This document shows, piece after piece, positions 47,031 to 59,107 of a stretch of 64,000 nucleotides of DNA. The notes under the pieces are model-generated. The model was not told where the DNA came from, ran no database searches, and was given only the letters and a program-made list of their open reading frames with translations. The stretch covers positions 3,830,184 through 3,894,183 of the forward strand of contig NC_033636.1 of assembly GCF_001540865.1 (NCBI RefSeq), in the 5' to 3' direction. The stretch is from Ananas comosus. Its lineage: Eukaryota > Streptophyta > Magnoliopsida > Poales > Bromeliaceae. Position 1 is the stretch's first letter, and the number at the start of each line of letters is the position of its first letter. Position numbers and translations under genes: made by a program.

Positions 47031-47043
47031 GTGGATTTTTCAA

Positions 47044-47940
47044 AATTAATCGGAAATGGACTTACATTTTCATAAACTGTTACCATCTAAATCACTCTCG
47101 ATGGTTTTATTATTATTAGTATTATTTTGACCTGAAGAAGTTCAACGGATTTGCTCGACTGAATCAGTAGATTTCATGCCTATCTGGTGAATAAAAAAAA
47201 AATCCAAAAATTGTGAAGATTTTTGGACATCAGGCTGCGTTTAATTTGAGTATAAGTAAGAACTGCTTATTCCAGGAGAGGTACAATTTTAGATATAAGC
47301 AGAAACTAGACCAATTTTGCGTTTGGATGAAAATTGGGTTGTTCCTAGGAATAAGGTAAATGGTGCTCGGAGAACAAGGAGAATAGGAGTTATAATTTTA
47401 AATAAAATTATTTTATCTAATTAATTAACATCAAAATATTACTTAAAAAATAATTTAATAAACTAATAAATTTATTAGCTATATTGTATAAGATAACGAA
47501 AATATGTTAATTAATTAATTAATTATAAAAAATAATTTAATTTTTAATTATTTAGTAAATTATTTTAGTTAGATAACTGGTAAAAAAAATTAATTAGATT
47601 AATAAAAATATTAATGGTTGATCTATATAAATATTAGTTTATAAATAAATACATTAAATTATTAATAATTAATTATAAATAAATAATAAATAAATTATTT
47701 TATTATTTAAATAATATATAATGATTTAAATATATTAATTTGATTAATTAATGATTTAATATCATAATTAAAATTAAATTTAGACATTAATTAATCTTGT
47801 TCCCACCTGAAAACAAATTTGTTCCCACTTGGGAACAAACTTGTTTGTTCCAGAAAAAGAGTGGAACAACAGCTTTAGCCTTATACCGGCTTATTCCAAA
47901 AATTCGAGAACTATTGTTCTTGGATACCAAACGAATTTTT
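47044..47940. other. AT-rich DNA, possibly a MITE
   Basis: GCTGCGTTTAATTTGAG near 47233 and GGATACCAAACG near 47924 could be weak inverted ends of a Harbinger-type MITE. The middle (47400-47780) is extremely AT-rich with TTAATTAATTAA runs. No genes. Confidence 0.35.
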
Positions 47941-48044
47941 TTTATAAATAGTCTTCTTGAAACTTTTATTTACAAAAATAGGCCTCCTTAAAATTTATTT
48001 GTAAAAATAGTCTCCAAATCGGCCAGGTCAGCAAGTAGGCATAT

Positions 48045-48260
48045 GCGGTGAATGGCTTACCGCATATATATGCGGTAAACCATTCACCGCATTTGTGGGA
48101 CCACCAAATACCTCCGTCACGTGTGCTGGGACCATCAAATACCTCACATATATGCGGTGAATGGTTCACCGTTTTTAAATGCGGTGAATGGTTCACCGCT
48201 TTTAAAGGCGGTGAATGGTTCACCGCTTTTAAATGCGGTGAACCATTCACCGCCTTTAAG
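48045..48260. repeat. Cluster of GCGGTGAATGGTTCACCGC palindromes
   Basis: Six near-perfect palindromes, alternating TGCGGTGAATGGTTCACCG and AAAGGCGGTGAATGG forms. Same motif as at 26040-26600 and 43610-43950. It lies upstream of the second MULE gene and probably in that element's subterminal region. Confidence 0.9.
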
Positions 48261-48279
48261 CAGTATACCCTACCCCGCC

Positions 48280-48620
48280 CGAGCCCCTTTCCTTTCTCTC
48301 TCACTCACCCGCGCGCGAGCTTCTCCTCTGTCTCCCGCACGCTCCCTCACTCCTCTCTACCTCACTCACTCTGACCCGAGTCCGACGCCGCCGTCGCTGC
48401 CGCCGTCGCCGGCGCCGACTGTACCCGCGCGCGAGCTCCTGCGTCTCCAGAGCTTCTCCTCTCTGTCTCTCGCACGCTCTCTCACTCCTCTCTATCTCAC
48501 TCACTCCGACCGAGTCCGAGGCCGCAGTCGCTGCGGACGCCGCCGTCGCTGCGGACGCCGCCATCGCTGCCGCCGTCGTCGGCGCCGACTATACTGCTTC
48601 TGCCGTGCCTTCTCTCCTCA
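48280..48620. repeat. GC-rich leader with an internal duplication
   Basis: Two copies of a roughly 150-bp block, sharing CGCGCGCGAGCT, CTTCTCCTCT, CTCTCTCACTCC and the GCCGCCGTCGCTGC runs. Open frames here come from the simple composition. Probably the transcribed leader of the MULE gene downstream, or captured host DNA. Confidence 0.6.
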
Positions 48621-48837
48621 GCATTGCAACGACATTGTTCCATTAGGTTAGTGGTGAGAGGTTTGAGAAAAATCTAATTATTTTTGAAATAGAGTTGATT
48701 GTTTCTAAATTAATTGTGTTATTTTACAGTATTTTATCTATATTTTGTTAGTATGCGCAATTTTAGATCACATTTTAACCCTATTAGTTAGTAGTAGAGC
48801 CAACACCGAGAATAATGTCGTAGTTGGTTTTTTGTGA

Positions 48838-48995
48838 AGGATAGTGTTTTTTGGGTCATTTAAATTGAATTCATACTGTGGCATTTATAAAACTTAGGAT
48901 AGTATTTTTTGGGTCATTTAAATTGAATTCATACTGTGGCATCTATAAAACTTAGGATAGTATTTTTGGATCATTTAAATTGAATTCATACTGTA
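48838..48995. repeat. 58-bp tandem repeat, 2.7 copies
   Basis: Units start at 48838, 48896 and 48954 with AGGATAGT and contain GGGTCATTTAAATTGAATTC. Copies are almost identical, so the duplication is recent. Confidence 0.92.
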
Positions 48996-49178
48996 GTTGA
49001 TTAATTCGAACTCTCAATGTAGATTCGAACCAACAAATGATGCTCCGTAAGTTATTAGTGTTTCTAGGCGGAAGTGAAGTGCTTTGGGTGAGTTTAGCAG
49101 CTTATTTGCAGTATCAATTCAGCAATTTTAATTTGGTAAATTAGTTTGTTTACAAATTTATATTTTGTTTAAGTTAGG

Positions 49179-52100
49179 ATGTCGCGTAGTAATGTGGCTA
49201 TTGTTGTTCATTGGAATGGAGAAATATTTGCGCATGATAGCAATCCAAAGTACGTTGGCGTCAAAAATTAGGTGGTATTCCAGTGGATATTACATTTACA
49301 GAATTCGAGAGAAAAATATATGATTGACCGATACTTCGAGAGATGATATCGCTAATTATTAAAGTCGCGATATTCGACCGGATGAATCAATTCGATGTGG
49401 ATGAAGTTACGGACGATGACTCACTGTGTGTGCGATGCATTTGTCGGGAACCCTCGATTGTTTGCATAATTTTCCGTTTGAAAAAGAGATAGTTTTTCTC
49501 AGGGTATTATTCATATAGAATGTTAACAGTGCTATAATGTGGATGTAATTATCCCCTGCCCGAAAGATAATCTTTCGTGCTGATATTTGGAGGAGGAGCT
49601 GATGCCACCTAGAGTTAGTATTGCAAATTAACTTTTGTATACAGAATTTTTATAAAATATTTATATTGCCTTCTGCCATCAATTGCGTAGGGAGCTACAA
49701 TTTTTACTCAAATGATGTTGTTGGTGATCTCCGTCCCCTCCCACGTACTATTCATCAATGTCACGGTTTTAGTTACTCCATGCCGCCATGGTAGAGAGCA
49801 ACGGCGTGCTCATGTTGAAGAAGGGTTAGAATCGCTACAAATTAATTTAATCATTCACTGTTTTATTTGACTTAGAAAGTGAAACTACGAAATAGATTGC
49901 CAGTTTCAATAGCCTCTCTCATGATGTGCAATCGACTTTGGATCGTATCCTTGGGAACCGACAATGACGGTATTACGGATCGGGCGGAAGTGCACAAGAA
50001 GTAGCTGAAGACGTTTACACTACTGATCATTGAAGGGTGTTGGACATGAATCTTTCATATTTGGCCGTACATGAGAACTTGTTGTTGGCAGAAGTTCATC
50101 CCATTATGGATGCCAGAATCATAGATGGTGGACTGGGTGCTTCTCGCGGATATCAATATATCTAGAGGGTGATTCCAAGTGTCAATACATGAGATAGTCG
50201 ATGATCCAGATGAAGGTGGCAGAGTACATAGATCACCAGACAATTTGTAGAAGATGATGATCTGGTTTGACCAAGTCATAGTGGTGATAACGATGTGCAT
50301 TGATCGTCCGCAATTGAACGCCCCCTCCTACTATTGATGACTTATGGGCTTGTCGGCGTATTTCCTATAAGCAAGTTTATTGCCACCCTTGGGGGAATGG
50401 CATATTGCTCAACAACGCTGCAAATTGAAAGAATAAAGTCGACGACAAAGGCGTATACCAGTTAAAGCATGGTGATTCATGTGCCTTGGAGATTACATGC
50501 ATCGGTACAAAGGATGTGCAGTTATTTTAGAGTTAAAAATACTCCGGGCAACATACATGTTTAGTGCCGTGCTTAACACCGTACAGCTCGAAACTGTACT
50601 TCATCTCTTATATGTCGACATAATTTCTCCCACATTGAGGCTAAAGCCTTACTATTACCACCCGGCGGAGATTAAAGATAATGTGCGTAATGAATGCATG
50701 AATGAATACTCTATTCGCAGCGTGGCCAGGCCTAGAAGTAAAGCACTACACGATCATTTTGGTGGTTGGGGAGGAGTCCTACACCATCTGTTGCTTCCTA
50801 TCTATACTAACGCTCGTGATCCCGGGACTTCAATGGCGTCTTGATCCTAAATCTGCCAAATGAGTGTTCAGAGTTTGGCATGCAGAGTATTTGGGCCTTC
50901 GGGCCGTCAATTAATGGGTTTTTCTTATTGTTCGACCATTGTTGAGCAATTGATGGAACCCATATGTTGGAAAGTATCTAAGGGCATGCCGTTGATCTGC
51001 GACGGGTTAGTGCTAAGATAATGGGTTATCCATTGGCGTATGCTATTTGTGAGGGAAGAAGAATCGCGGCTACGATTGCGTTGTTTTATACGACATCTAA
51101 AGTTTTAGGACACGTGATCGATTTTTGTTTAATTTCAGACCCCGCTTCCCTGGGTTAAAGGGATTGTTGCGGAGGAGTTTTCCGAGAAACGAGGGGACAC
51201 TGCCCTCACCGTTGTGCCTCCGCGCATAATGCGTATATGAAAAAAGCCGGTTTCAAAAATGAACTGTGCTCAATAAATTTTATGTGGCATAGAATGCTTG
51301 CAGCAACTCAAAGGAATATTATGAGAATAAACGATCAGTTGAAAGAATGATCCAGCGAGCATGGCTTTGGTGACAAGCTCCAAGGGGAAAGGAATATTGG
51401 CGAGAGCATTTGATGGTGGAGACGGCGCTTTTTGGGAGCATGACGACAAATCGGTTGGAGATTTAAATGGAGTGGCTTAAGGGTGTACGTGTTACCTATC
51501 ACAGCATTGTCGGCCGCTACATTTATAGGTAAACAATATTTACTTTTTAAGTCGCCGTGATAAAGATGAGACATTGATCTATCACAGTATGACACCGAAA
51601 CAGGAGCTTAATTGAGTTATATGATAATCGTAAGAGGACCGTGTGCGCTTACGGAGTAAGCGAGTTTCAAATTACACTCGAGAATGGACAATATGAGGTG
51701 GTTCTTGACTGAGGAGAACGCTCGCTTATTCATGCCTATGAGTTTGAGCTCAACTAGGTGCCAGTCACATCTTCTAGCTGCTCATGAGTAACGGTAAATG
51801 AACATTGACTCTATATTTGTTTCTGAATGGTTATATAGTTGAGAATTACCGTCAGCTTACTCGCAATTATCCCCCTTGTACCTCATGTACAAAAGACAGC
51901 TGGCACGCCCTCAAGCGACCCGCTGCACCACCACCGGAATCAGGGAAAGAAAGGTACGTCCAGATCAACTCGTATGTCGAAATGCATGGACGAGAGAGAA
52001 GGAATGCGAAGAACTATGTGCAGCTATTTGTAACATACAGGGACATTATACGGACTACATGTCCAAATAATCAAGATAGAACAAATGCAAGGCCGTAGAC

Positions 52101-52610
52101 GTAGAGCTTAGGTTGATGATCTTAGTTTGACTATCTACTCAATAAAATTTGATTCTCTAGATTCACTCTATTAATGTTCAATTTAATGGTAACTAATTTA
52201 TATAACTTTATTTTGCAGCATGGACCGATCACGGAGATCCCGGCCGTTGATCCATCAGTTCTATCAGACCAGGATAGGATCGGTTCGAGCTACGTGGATC
52301 AGAGTATGTAAGTTATGGCATTTAGTAAAAAGGTTTGTAATTTACATCTTAAACAGGAGAATTTGCTAAAAAGTGAATAAAACTTACAGCCGCGGTAACG
52401 CCCAGTTCAGTTTAACGGAGCATGGCCGTAACTGAAACATGATAAGTGAGCATCCGGGAGGTGATAAGCACTTCACGACATGCTACGTTTTTGACGTCTC
52501 ACCGCTTAGACGTAGTACAGCTAGATCAGCTTCTATAGGGGCAGTTGATAGAACGCGATGGAAGGCGCCAGGACGCAGACATTCCACCTACAAGTGCCGG
52601 AAGAGATGCA
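49179..52610 (+). pseudogene. Second MULE transposase and PMD start, heavily broken
   Basis: Begins MSRSNVAIVVHWNGEIFAHD, a typical N-terminus of MuDR transposases. Around 50870 it reads VFGPSGRQLMGFSYC, then IVEQLMEPICWKVSKGMPLI, matching the catalytic-core opening FGPSINGFRYCRP...IDGTHL. Later VENGQYEVVLD-like and PPKDSW-like pieces mark the SWIM and C-terminal part. From about 52230, AVDPSVLSDQDRIGS and DVSPLRR/VQLDQLL give the start of a PMD gene, cut by the gap. Frame changes occur every few dozen codons. Part of this may be uncorrected sequence near the gap. Confidence 0.75.
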
Positions 52611-52710
52611 NNNNNNNNNNNNNNNNNNNNNNNNNNNNNNNNNNNNNNNNNNNNNNNNNNNNNNNNNNNNNNNNNNNNNNNNNNNNNNNNNNNNNNNNNN
52701 NNNNNNNNNN
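52611..52710. other. Assembly gap (100 N)
   Basis: Exactly 100 undetermined bases, a conventional unknown-size gap. Left side is PMD coding sequence; right side is retrotransposon gag. The two sides need not be adjacent in the genome. Confidence 0.98.
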
Positions 52711-55700
52711 TCAGTGAGTTCATAAGCGCCCGCGGCCTCCAGCGATCGCAGCGGCGACGAGGTAGGCGTCAGACACAGGGCCAGACTACCCTTAACCCGT
52801 GCCTGATATGCGGCGGGAGCATAGAGCCACAGTTGCACAGCGGAGGGGCGCTGTTATCGATGTGGCCAACCGGGGGCACTTGAGTCGAGAGTGCCGGGCG
52901 GGATACCCAGCCTTCATCAGCCTCAGTACAGTACACAACAGCGACAGCTGGCGGGACTGGCCACCGAACACTGCTGGACGATCGTCGGTGTCACGTCAAA
53001 GCGGAGGTTTCTCGAGCACTTAGTGGGCGGTTTTTGCCACTCAGTGTGGAGGAGCCGCCAATATCGGTTCCTGACGACGTCGTTCGGCAGGTAGTTTATT
53101 TTAATCAGAGGCACTAGGCTAGAGCCATATTTGATACGGGTGCATCTCATTCATTCATATTAGCATCATTTGCACTAAGGCCCATGATATAGAGAATCAC
53201 TCATAATGAGGAGTTTCGGTCAGGGAATACTCCCAGCATCGATCACGTTTTATGATGAATGCTTTGGACTGGCCCAGATGGCAAGTAGGGCGAATTGGAT
53301 ACCGATCGACCTTCGGGAGGGTTGAAGAAAGGTTGGCGGCGATTCGAAGGTAATACTTGGGATTCAATTGGCTCTCCAAGTAATGACGCGGTTTATAGAT
53401 GCTGGAAAGGAGGGTGATTTCACGTTTCGTCGAAACCAACCAGGAGGAGTTTGTTTCTACTGGGCGCTGCCAAGGGTAAACGTTTTGCCAGACATATCTT
53501 TACCGATGGTGAGGGCGAAAAGATGATCAAAGGCGGTTGTAAGGCTACTGGCGACCATTCGTAGACTCTCGGAAAAGAGTTTACTCGGATTGCAGAGTAT
53601 GCGAGTTGTGCGGGATACCTTGTATTCCCGCGATTACCGGATTGCCCCGGATCGGGCGAGGTCGAGTTTGTGATTGGACTTGATTCCTTCGTGCGGCAGC
53701 GCCCATTTCGAAGGCTTTCGTACAGAATGGGCACTGGTAGAGTTGAAGGAATTGAAGCTCAGTTCAGGACTTGCTGATAAGGCTTCTGTACGGTCGAGCG
53801 TTCCCTGTGAGGGAGCTCCGAGGTTGCCTATTTTGTTTAAGAAATAAGGACGGCACACTTGACTCTGCATTGATGATCGCGAGTATAGAAAACAACAGTG
53901 ACGAATCAAGAATCAAATACCCGTTTGGGCCAAGGATTGATGACCTGTTCGATCAGTTGCAAGGGCGTCCAAAGGGTTACTCGAGATTGATCTGCAGTCG
54001 GAGGATTTCATCCAGTTGTAAGATACGGCAAAGACTGTGCTGCACAACGGCGTACCGTACTCGGTAATGGCCATTATGTAGTTCCGTAATGCGTTTGGGC
54101 TTTTACGTGAATGCCCACAACATTCATGGACTGATGCAATAGAGTCTTCCGTCCGCCTATTGGACGGCCTGCGTCGCGGGTATTTCATTGACGACGTATT
54201 GGTATATTCTCGTGACCGAAGAGACACGATAGAGCATTTAAGACTCGGTGGGATACTCGCGAAAGAAAAGGTTGACGCAAAATTAGGAAATGCGAGTTTT
54301 TGCTGCTTCGGAGGGTTACTTTCTTGGCAGTGGTGTCCGGAGATGGCATGCTCGGTGAACCCAAGAAAGTTGAGGCGCGTTAAGATTGGCCTCGCCCGAC
54401 GAGTTGAGCGAAAATTTCGTAGCTTCCTTGGACTTGCGGGCTATTATCGGCGGTTCGTGGAGAGGTTCGCCAGGATAACGACTCCACTAACGCGCCTTAC
54501 GCCAAAGGGGTGAAACGTTGTGTTTGGGAGCCCCGAGTTGTGATGCGGAGCTTTGCAAGATCTAAAGATAAGTTGACATCTATCCGGTACTGGGCTTTGC
54601 GACCGGCAGAAAACGATGTCGTATACAGTGACTGCTCATACATCGTTCCTTCGGGTGTGTTTTTGGATGCAAACGGCCGAGTCATAGCTTTATGACTCCG
54701 ACGCCAACTGCAAGAGTTATGAAAAGAAATACCCGACTCAAGACCCTTGAGCTAGCGGGCGGTTATATTCCGCTAAACTGTGAGGCATTACTTTATGGGG
54801 ACCGTTGTGAGTTTCATGTCATGAAGAGTCTCAAATATTTGTTTCACCAGAAGGAGCTGAATTTGCGGACAGCGGCGATAGGTTAGGTTGCTAAAGATAT
54901 ATGACGTCACGATCCTCTACACCCGGCGAGACTGTGAACGGGCGTCGGCCGATACTCTAATAGAAGTCGGCGGAAAATTTCGGTTGGCGGAGATTACGCC
55001 TCACCGGCGTTGCAGAAGGGATGCAACGGTTTGGACTAGAAATCATGGCGCCGTGTGCGGCAAAGCACTTTGCCCCTTAGTTGTGCAAACAACTTGTCTG
55101 GAGAAAATTACAAGATTACAAGCGTCAGATGAGTTCTCCAAAGGTGCGAGCGGCAAAGTTTGAAGCGGGGTTAGCTGCCGATGATTATGCGCATTGGAAC
55201 CGACGGCGCACTACAATATCGGGGTGCGTCTTGTGTGCGGGCCCAAGGACAAACGAGCCTTCGGAGATGAGCGCTTATGAAAGAAGCCACCGAATCTCCC
55301 TATAGCATACACGGGTTCGGCCTAAGATGTTATCAGACTTGAAATTCTTATTGGTGGCCGGGATGAAGAGAGTATAGGGGAGTTCGTTGGCCGCAATGCC
55401 TCACGTGCCAACAGTGAAGGTCGAGCGTCGATTTCCAGCGGGCAAGTTTGCAGAGTCTACCAGATACCGTGTGGAAATGGAAAAATGTTGCAGATGGATT
55501 TGTGACAAGTTGCTAGGTCACAGGCGGGCGAACGATGCCGATATGGGTGTGTGGACCGTTGACAAAATCGGCGCCACTTTTGCCGATCCACATTACTTTT
55601 GTCGGAGACAGGTTAGCCCAAGGTCATTATAGCGACGAGGTGGGTGAGACTCATGGGGTCTCCAGTATCAATCGTATCGAAATCGGGACCCATAGGGTTC

Positions 55701-56551
55701 ACATCGCTTTTGGAGGAGTTAACTAAGACTGCGTTTAGGCAACGCGGGCCGATTTTAGTACGGCATTTTCATCCTTAAGTGCGGGTCAATCGGGCAAGGA
55801 CAATCCAATACTGAGGACATGCTTCGAGTGGGTCGTGTGCTTTATTAGAAGGGCGGATGGACGATCATTTACCGATGCGGAATTCGCACTTATAATAATA
55901 GTGTATCAAGAAAGTATTGCGATGGCGCCATTCGAGACTCTTTATGGAAGGAAGTGTCGCTCGCCGATACACTGGAGTGATGTGGGCGAGAAAATGATTC
56001 TTGGCCCAGAAGTGGTGCGGGAGGAGGAGGAGAAAGTCCGCCTTGCCCGACAAAGATTAGTAACGGCGCAATCCCGGCACAAGAGTTATGCCGACAAGCG
56101 GCAAAAGGACATTGAGTTCGCGGTAGGAGACCGCGCATTTCTAAAGGTATCGCCGATGCGAGGAGTTAAGCGGTTCGGTGTTCGCGGGAAATTAAGTCCC
56201 CGCTATATCGGACCCTTCGAGATTTTGGAACGAATTGGTGCGGTGGCCTACAAGTTGGTATTACCACCGAGACTCGCGGGAGTACATGATGTATTCCATG
56301 TATCTCAACTCCGCAAGTACGTGTACGATCCGGATCATATTCTCTCATATATACCGATAGAACTTCGAGAGGATATGACTTATGAAGAGTTCCCGGCGTA
56401 TATTGTCGATCGGGAGGTACGAAAGCTTCGGAATCGCGAAATTCCATATGTCAAGATTCATTGGTGCGAGCACGATGACCGGGAAGAAACGTGGGAGCTC
56501 GAGAGCGAGATAAGGGAGCGTTATCCTCACCTCTTCGAGGATCCGAGGTGA
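52711..56551 (+). pseudogene. Tekay-type chromovirus gag-pol, broken (element A)
   Basis: In order: gag zinc-knuckle region (CLICGG, then HLSRECRAGYP), protease (IFDTGASHSFI near 53130), RT (RIDDLFDQLQG near 53935; FIDDVLVYSRDR near 54186; SFLGLAGYYRRFVERF near 54420), RNase H (DVVYSDCSY, SLKYLFHQKELNLR), integrase (ERLAQGHYSDE-like, then MAPFETLYGRKCRSP) and a chromodomain (REVRKLRNREIPYVKIHW to YPHLF). It is a Ty3/gypsy chromovirus; the chromodomain is thought to guide integration to heterochromatin. Frames break repeatedly up to about 55900, then 238 codons are open to the stop. The 5' LTR is missing. Confidence 0.9.
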
Positions 56552-56615
56552 GGTATGAAATTTAAATTTCAATCTTGGTAGTTTCGCGGACGAAACTAAA
56601 TTAAGGGGTGGAGAA

Positions 56616-59107
56616 CGTAACATACCACATCCCTCGTAAACCGCGTTGAGTTCCGTCAACACGAGCGGAACGCGAAATTGAACGGGTTAAAGCGGACCCA
56701 AAGTGCATTGGAGTTCTTAAACGAAGCAAAAGGGACCCGGAGAGCAAATTTGGAAATCTGGCTAAGTCCCAGATTTTTAGCTCTCGGGGACCGGTCCCTG
56801 AATGAGAGACCGGTCCCCGTGTGCGTAGCCTGCCAGAAAATCCTAAGGCATCCGGTCCCTGGTGGTGAGACCGGTCCTCGAGAGACCGGTCCCTGACTGG
56901 CAGACCGGTCCCTCGCTGCGCAACAGCTGAGAGACTCAAAAATTTGGCTAAGTCCTTGAAAACCCCCGTTCGGGAACCGGTCCCTGGTCGGGGAGATCGG
57001 TCCCCGAAGGCGAAAACTGCCCAGTCTGGGCAGTTCAAGAGGAAACATGTGGAGGGGCTTAAGTGCAATTATTACAACACTATATATGGCCCAACCCCTC
57101 TCTCCCACAGCCATTCTCCTCCTCCTCTCTTATTTCCTCACTTTCTCTCTCTAGAATCCCTCTAGGGCTTGGAGAAGAAGAAGAAGAACTTGGGAAAGAA
57201 GGTGGATTTGATGCTTTGGAGGTTCTAGGAGCTCTCCAACAAGAAGATTCTTGGTGGAGCTTGGACTAGAGGTAAGTTTTGTAAGTTTTTCCTCTAGGGT
57301 TTGGATTTTGCTTAGGGATGGTGGAGCTTTGTGCTCCTTAGAGGCTTTAGGGCTCTTGGAGCCATGAATACCATGGTACCATTGACTTACGCTCAAGGTG
57401 TCTCATGACGTGGAATCCTTGGAAGTGATGTATTGAAGCCTAGGTCGGTACCAAAGGTTTTAGCAAACCTTGCTAGGAATGCTTTTTAGATAATCCTAAA
57501 GGCTATCTTTCTTAGGTTCGGGATTCGATTCAATGGGAAACCTAAATGGTAGTATTAGGGTTGGATGTTTGGGTTTTTGCCCTTAGGATTCTTTCGGAAG
57601 ACAATTGAACGCCCGTAGAAACCTATATTGGGGAGGTGTCCTAAACGCGTGGGACAACTTCGTTTAACATTATGAAATGTTGAGAACATAGTTCATGTAC
57701 AAAAGCCTAATATGGCCGCGTTTTGATTATAGGGCGGGAGGCGGCTTTGTTAAAAATCCGGGAGACGTCCTACCTTACTACACACACGATTATAGAGGTG
57801 GGGAGTTGACGTCGGAATCGTTGCGATTTCCGCTTCCTATGTCTGTTTTCTCTATTTCTTGAGCATATGTGTTTATATATACTACACTCATTATGCATAG
57901 TGGTAATTAATGATGGACTTGGCTTTGACTCACTTTATTGCTTCAACGTAACTGAACATAAGGATGGATAGACCAAATGCGCATGTGTGATTGGACCTCA
58001 AGTTGTGGTGAATGCTGAGAATGGACTGGGACAAGTAGAAAACAGGTGACATTGAATAGAAACAGGATTTGCATTGAGAGATGACCGTTTAATATAGTTT
58101 TAACCAATTATGAATCGTCAAAGGTAAAGCTTGAGCCCAGTGATAATAAGTGGATAGGTAGCAGACAATGTGACGATTGGCATTGTTGACTAGTGGCTAG
58201 TGACGTCCTCAGTTCCGAGGAATTATAATCGATTCACATTTCTCTTGGCTCGAGGGAGGTTCGCCTCCCCTCGAGCGGTTGCGCTTCCGGAGTTGGTCAC
58301 CACTGGCGTGGTAAAGTCCACCAGTTGACGGGTCCTAGGGAGGTTCGATCTCCCTCGTTCATTAGGGATTTGGGTTGTTGAGCTATTGGGGTTAACAGAG
58401 TTAAACCGTAGATTGGGTAAAGCCAAAGTTTCTTTATGATTGGAGCATGCCATGCATTTTCATTATCGCGACTAATTATATGTCCACTGCTTCTTCTGTG
58501 GCAGGATGTTTAGTTTGTCATTAGTAGTGGTTCACTTTTCCTTCTTCGAAATTACTTATGCTGGATTGACCTAGTGGTAAGTGGTCGAGGGTCGGATGCG
58601 AGCCCACTGGGAACTTCGTTGTAAAGTTCTCACACCACTAACCCTACAGGTCCTAGCACGAGCGGGGCGGCGGAGGACCGAGGCAAGGGTTTGGCGCCAT
58701 AGGTAGCGGCCACCGGGACTTTACACTTTTTGTAGTCATTCCCTTTTTGTTCTACATGTATCAACTTTCTTTTGTTGATTTAGAGATGTAAAGTTGTAAA
58801 CAATCATGTATTTGGTGGATGACTAAATGTAAAAGATATGATGGTTGAATGGAATGTAATAGCTTTGTTTACTTGAATTTGGTTTAAATGAAATCAAATA
58901 TCATGCGTGATGTATGTTTAGCTTAGAGCTTTCGCTTCCGTTGCTGCTTGCCCTCGTGCAAGCCTTATATTATATATGCAATTTTCTTGTTGATTGCCTA
59001 TTCATACATGTTGTTAGTGCCTTGGGCGGACAGGGAAGGTTCTGTCCGTTCGGCGTCTGTTGACGTGACCCGAACCCGACCAAATTGGCGGGGATTGGGG
59101 CGTGACA
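56616..59107 (+). mobile_element. 3' LTR of chromovirus element A
   Basis: Follows a purine-rich tract (TTAAGGGGTGGAGAA), starts CGTAACATACC (expected TGTAAC) and ends GGGGCGTGACA, 2492 bp. ACCGGT palindromes cluster at 56788-57010. Directly after it the pol frame of element B starts, so A seems to have inserted into B. Confidence 0.85.

Noticed and set aside
48121..48651. 176-codon open frame
   Set aside because: Translates palindromic repeats and a GC-rich duplicated leader; the opposite strand is open too.
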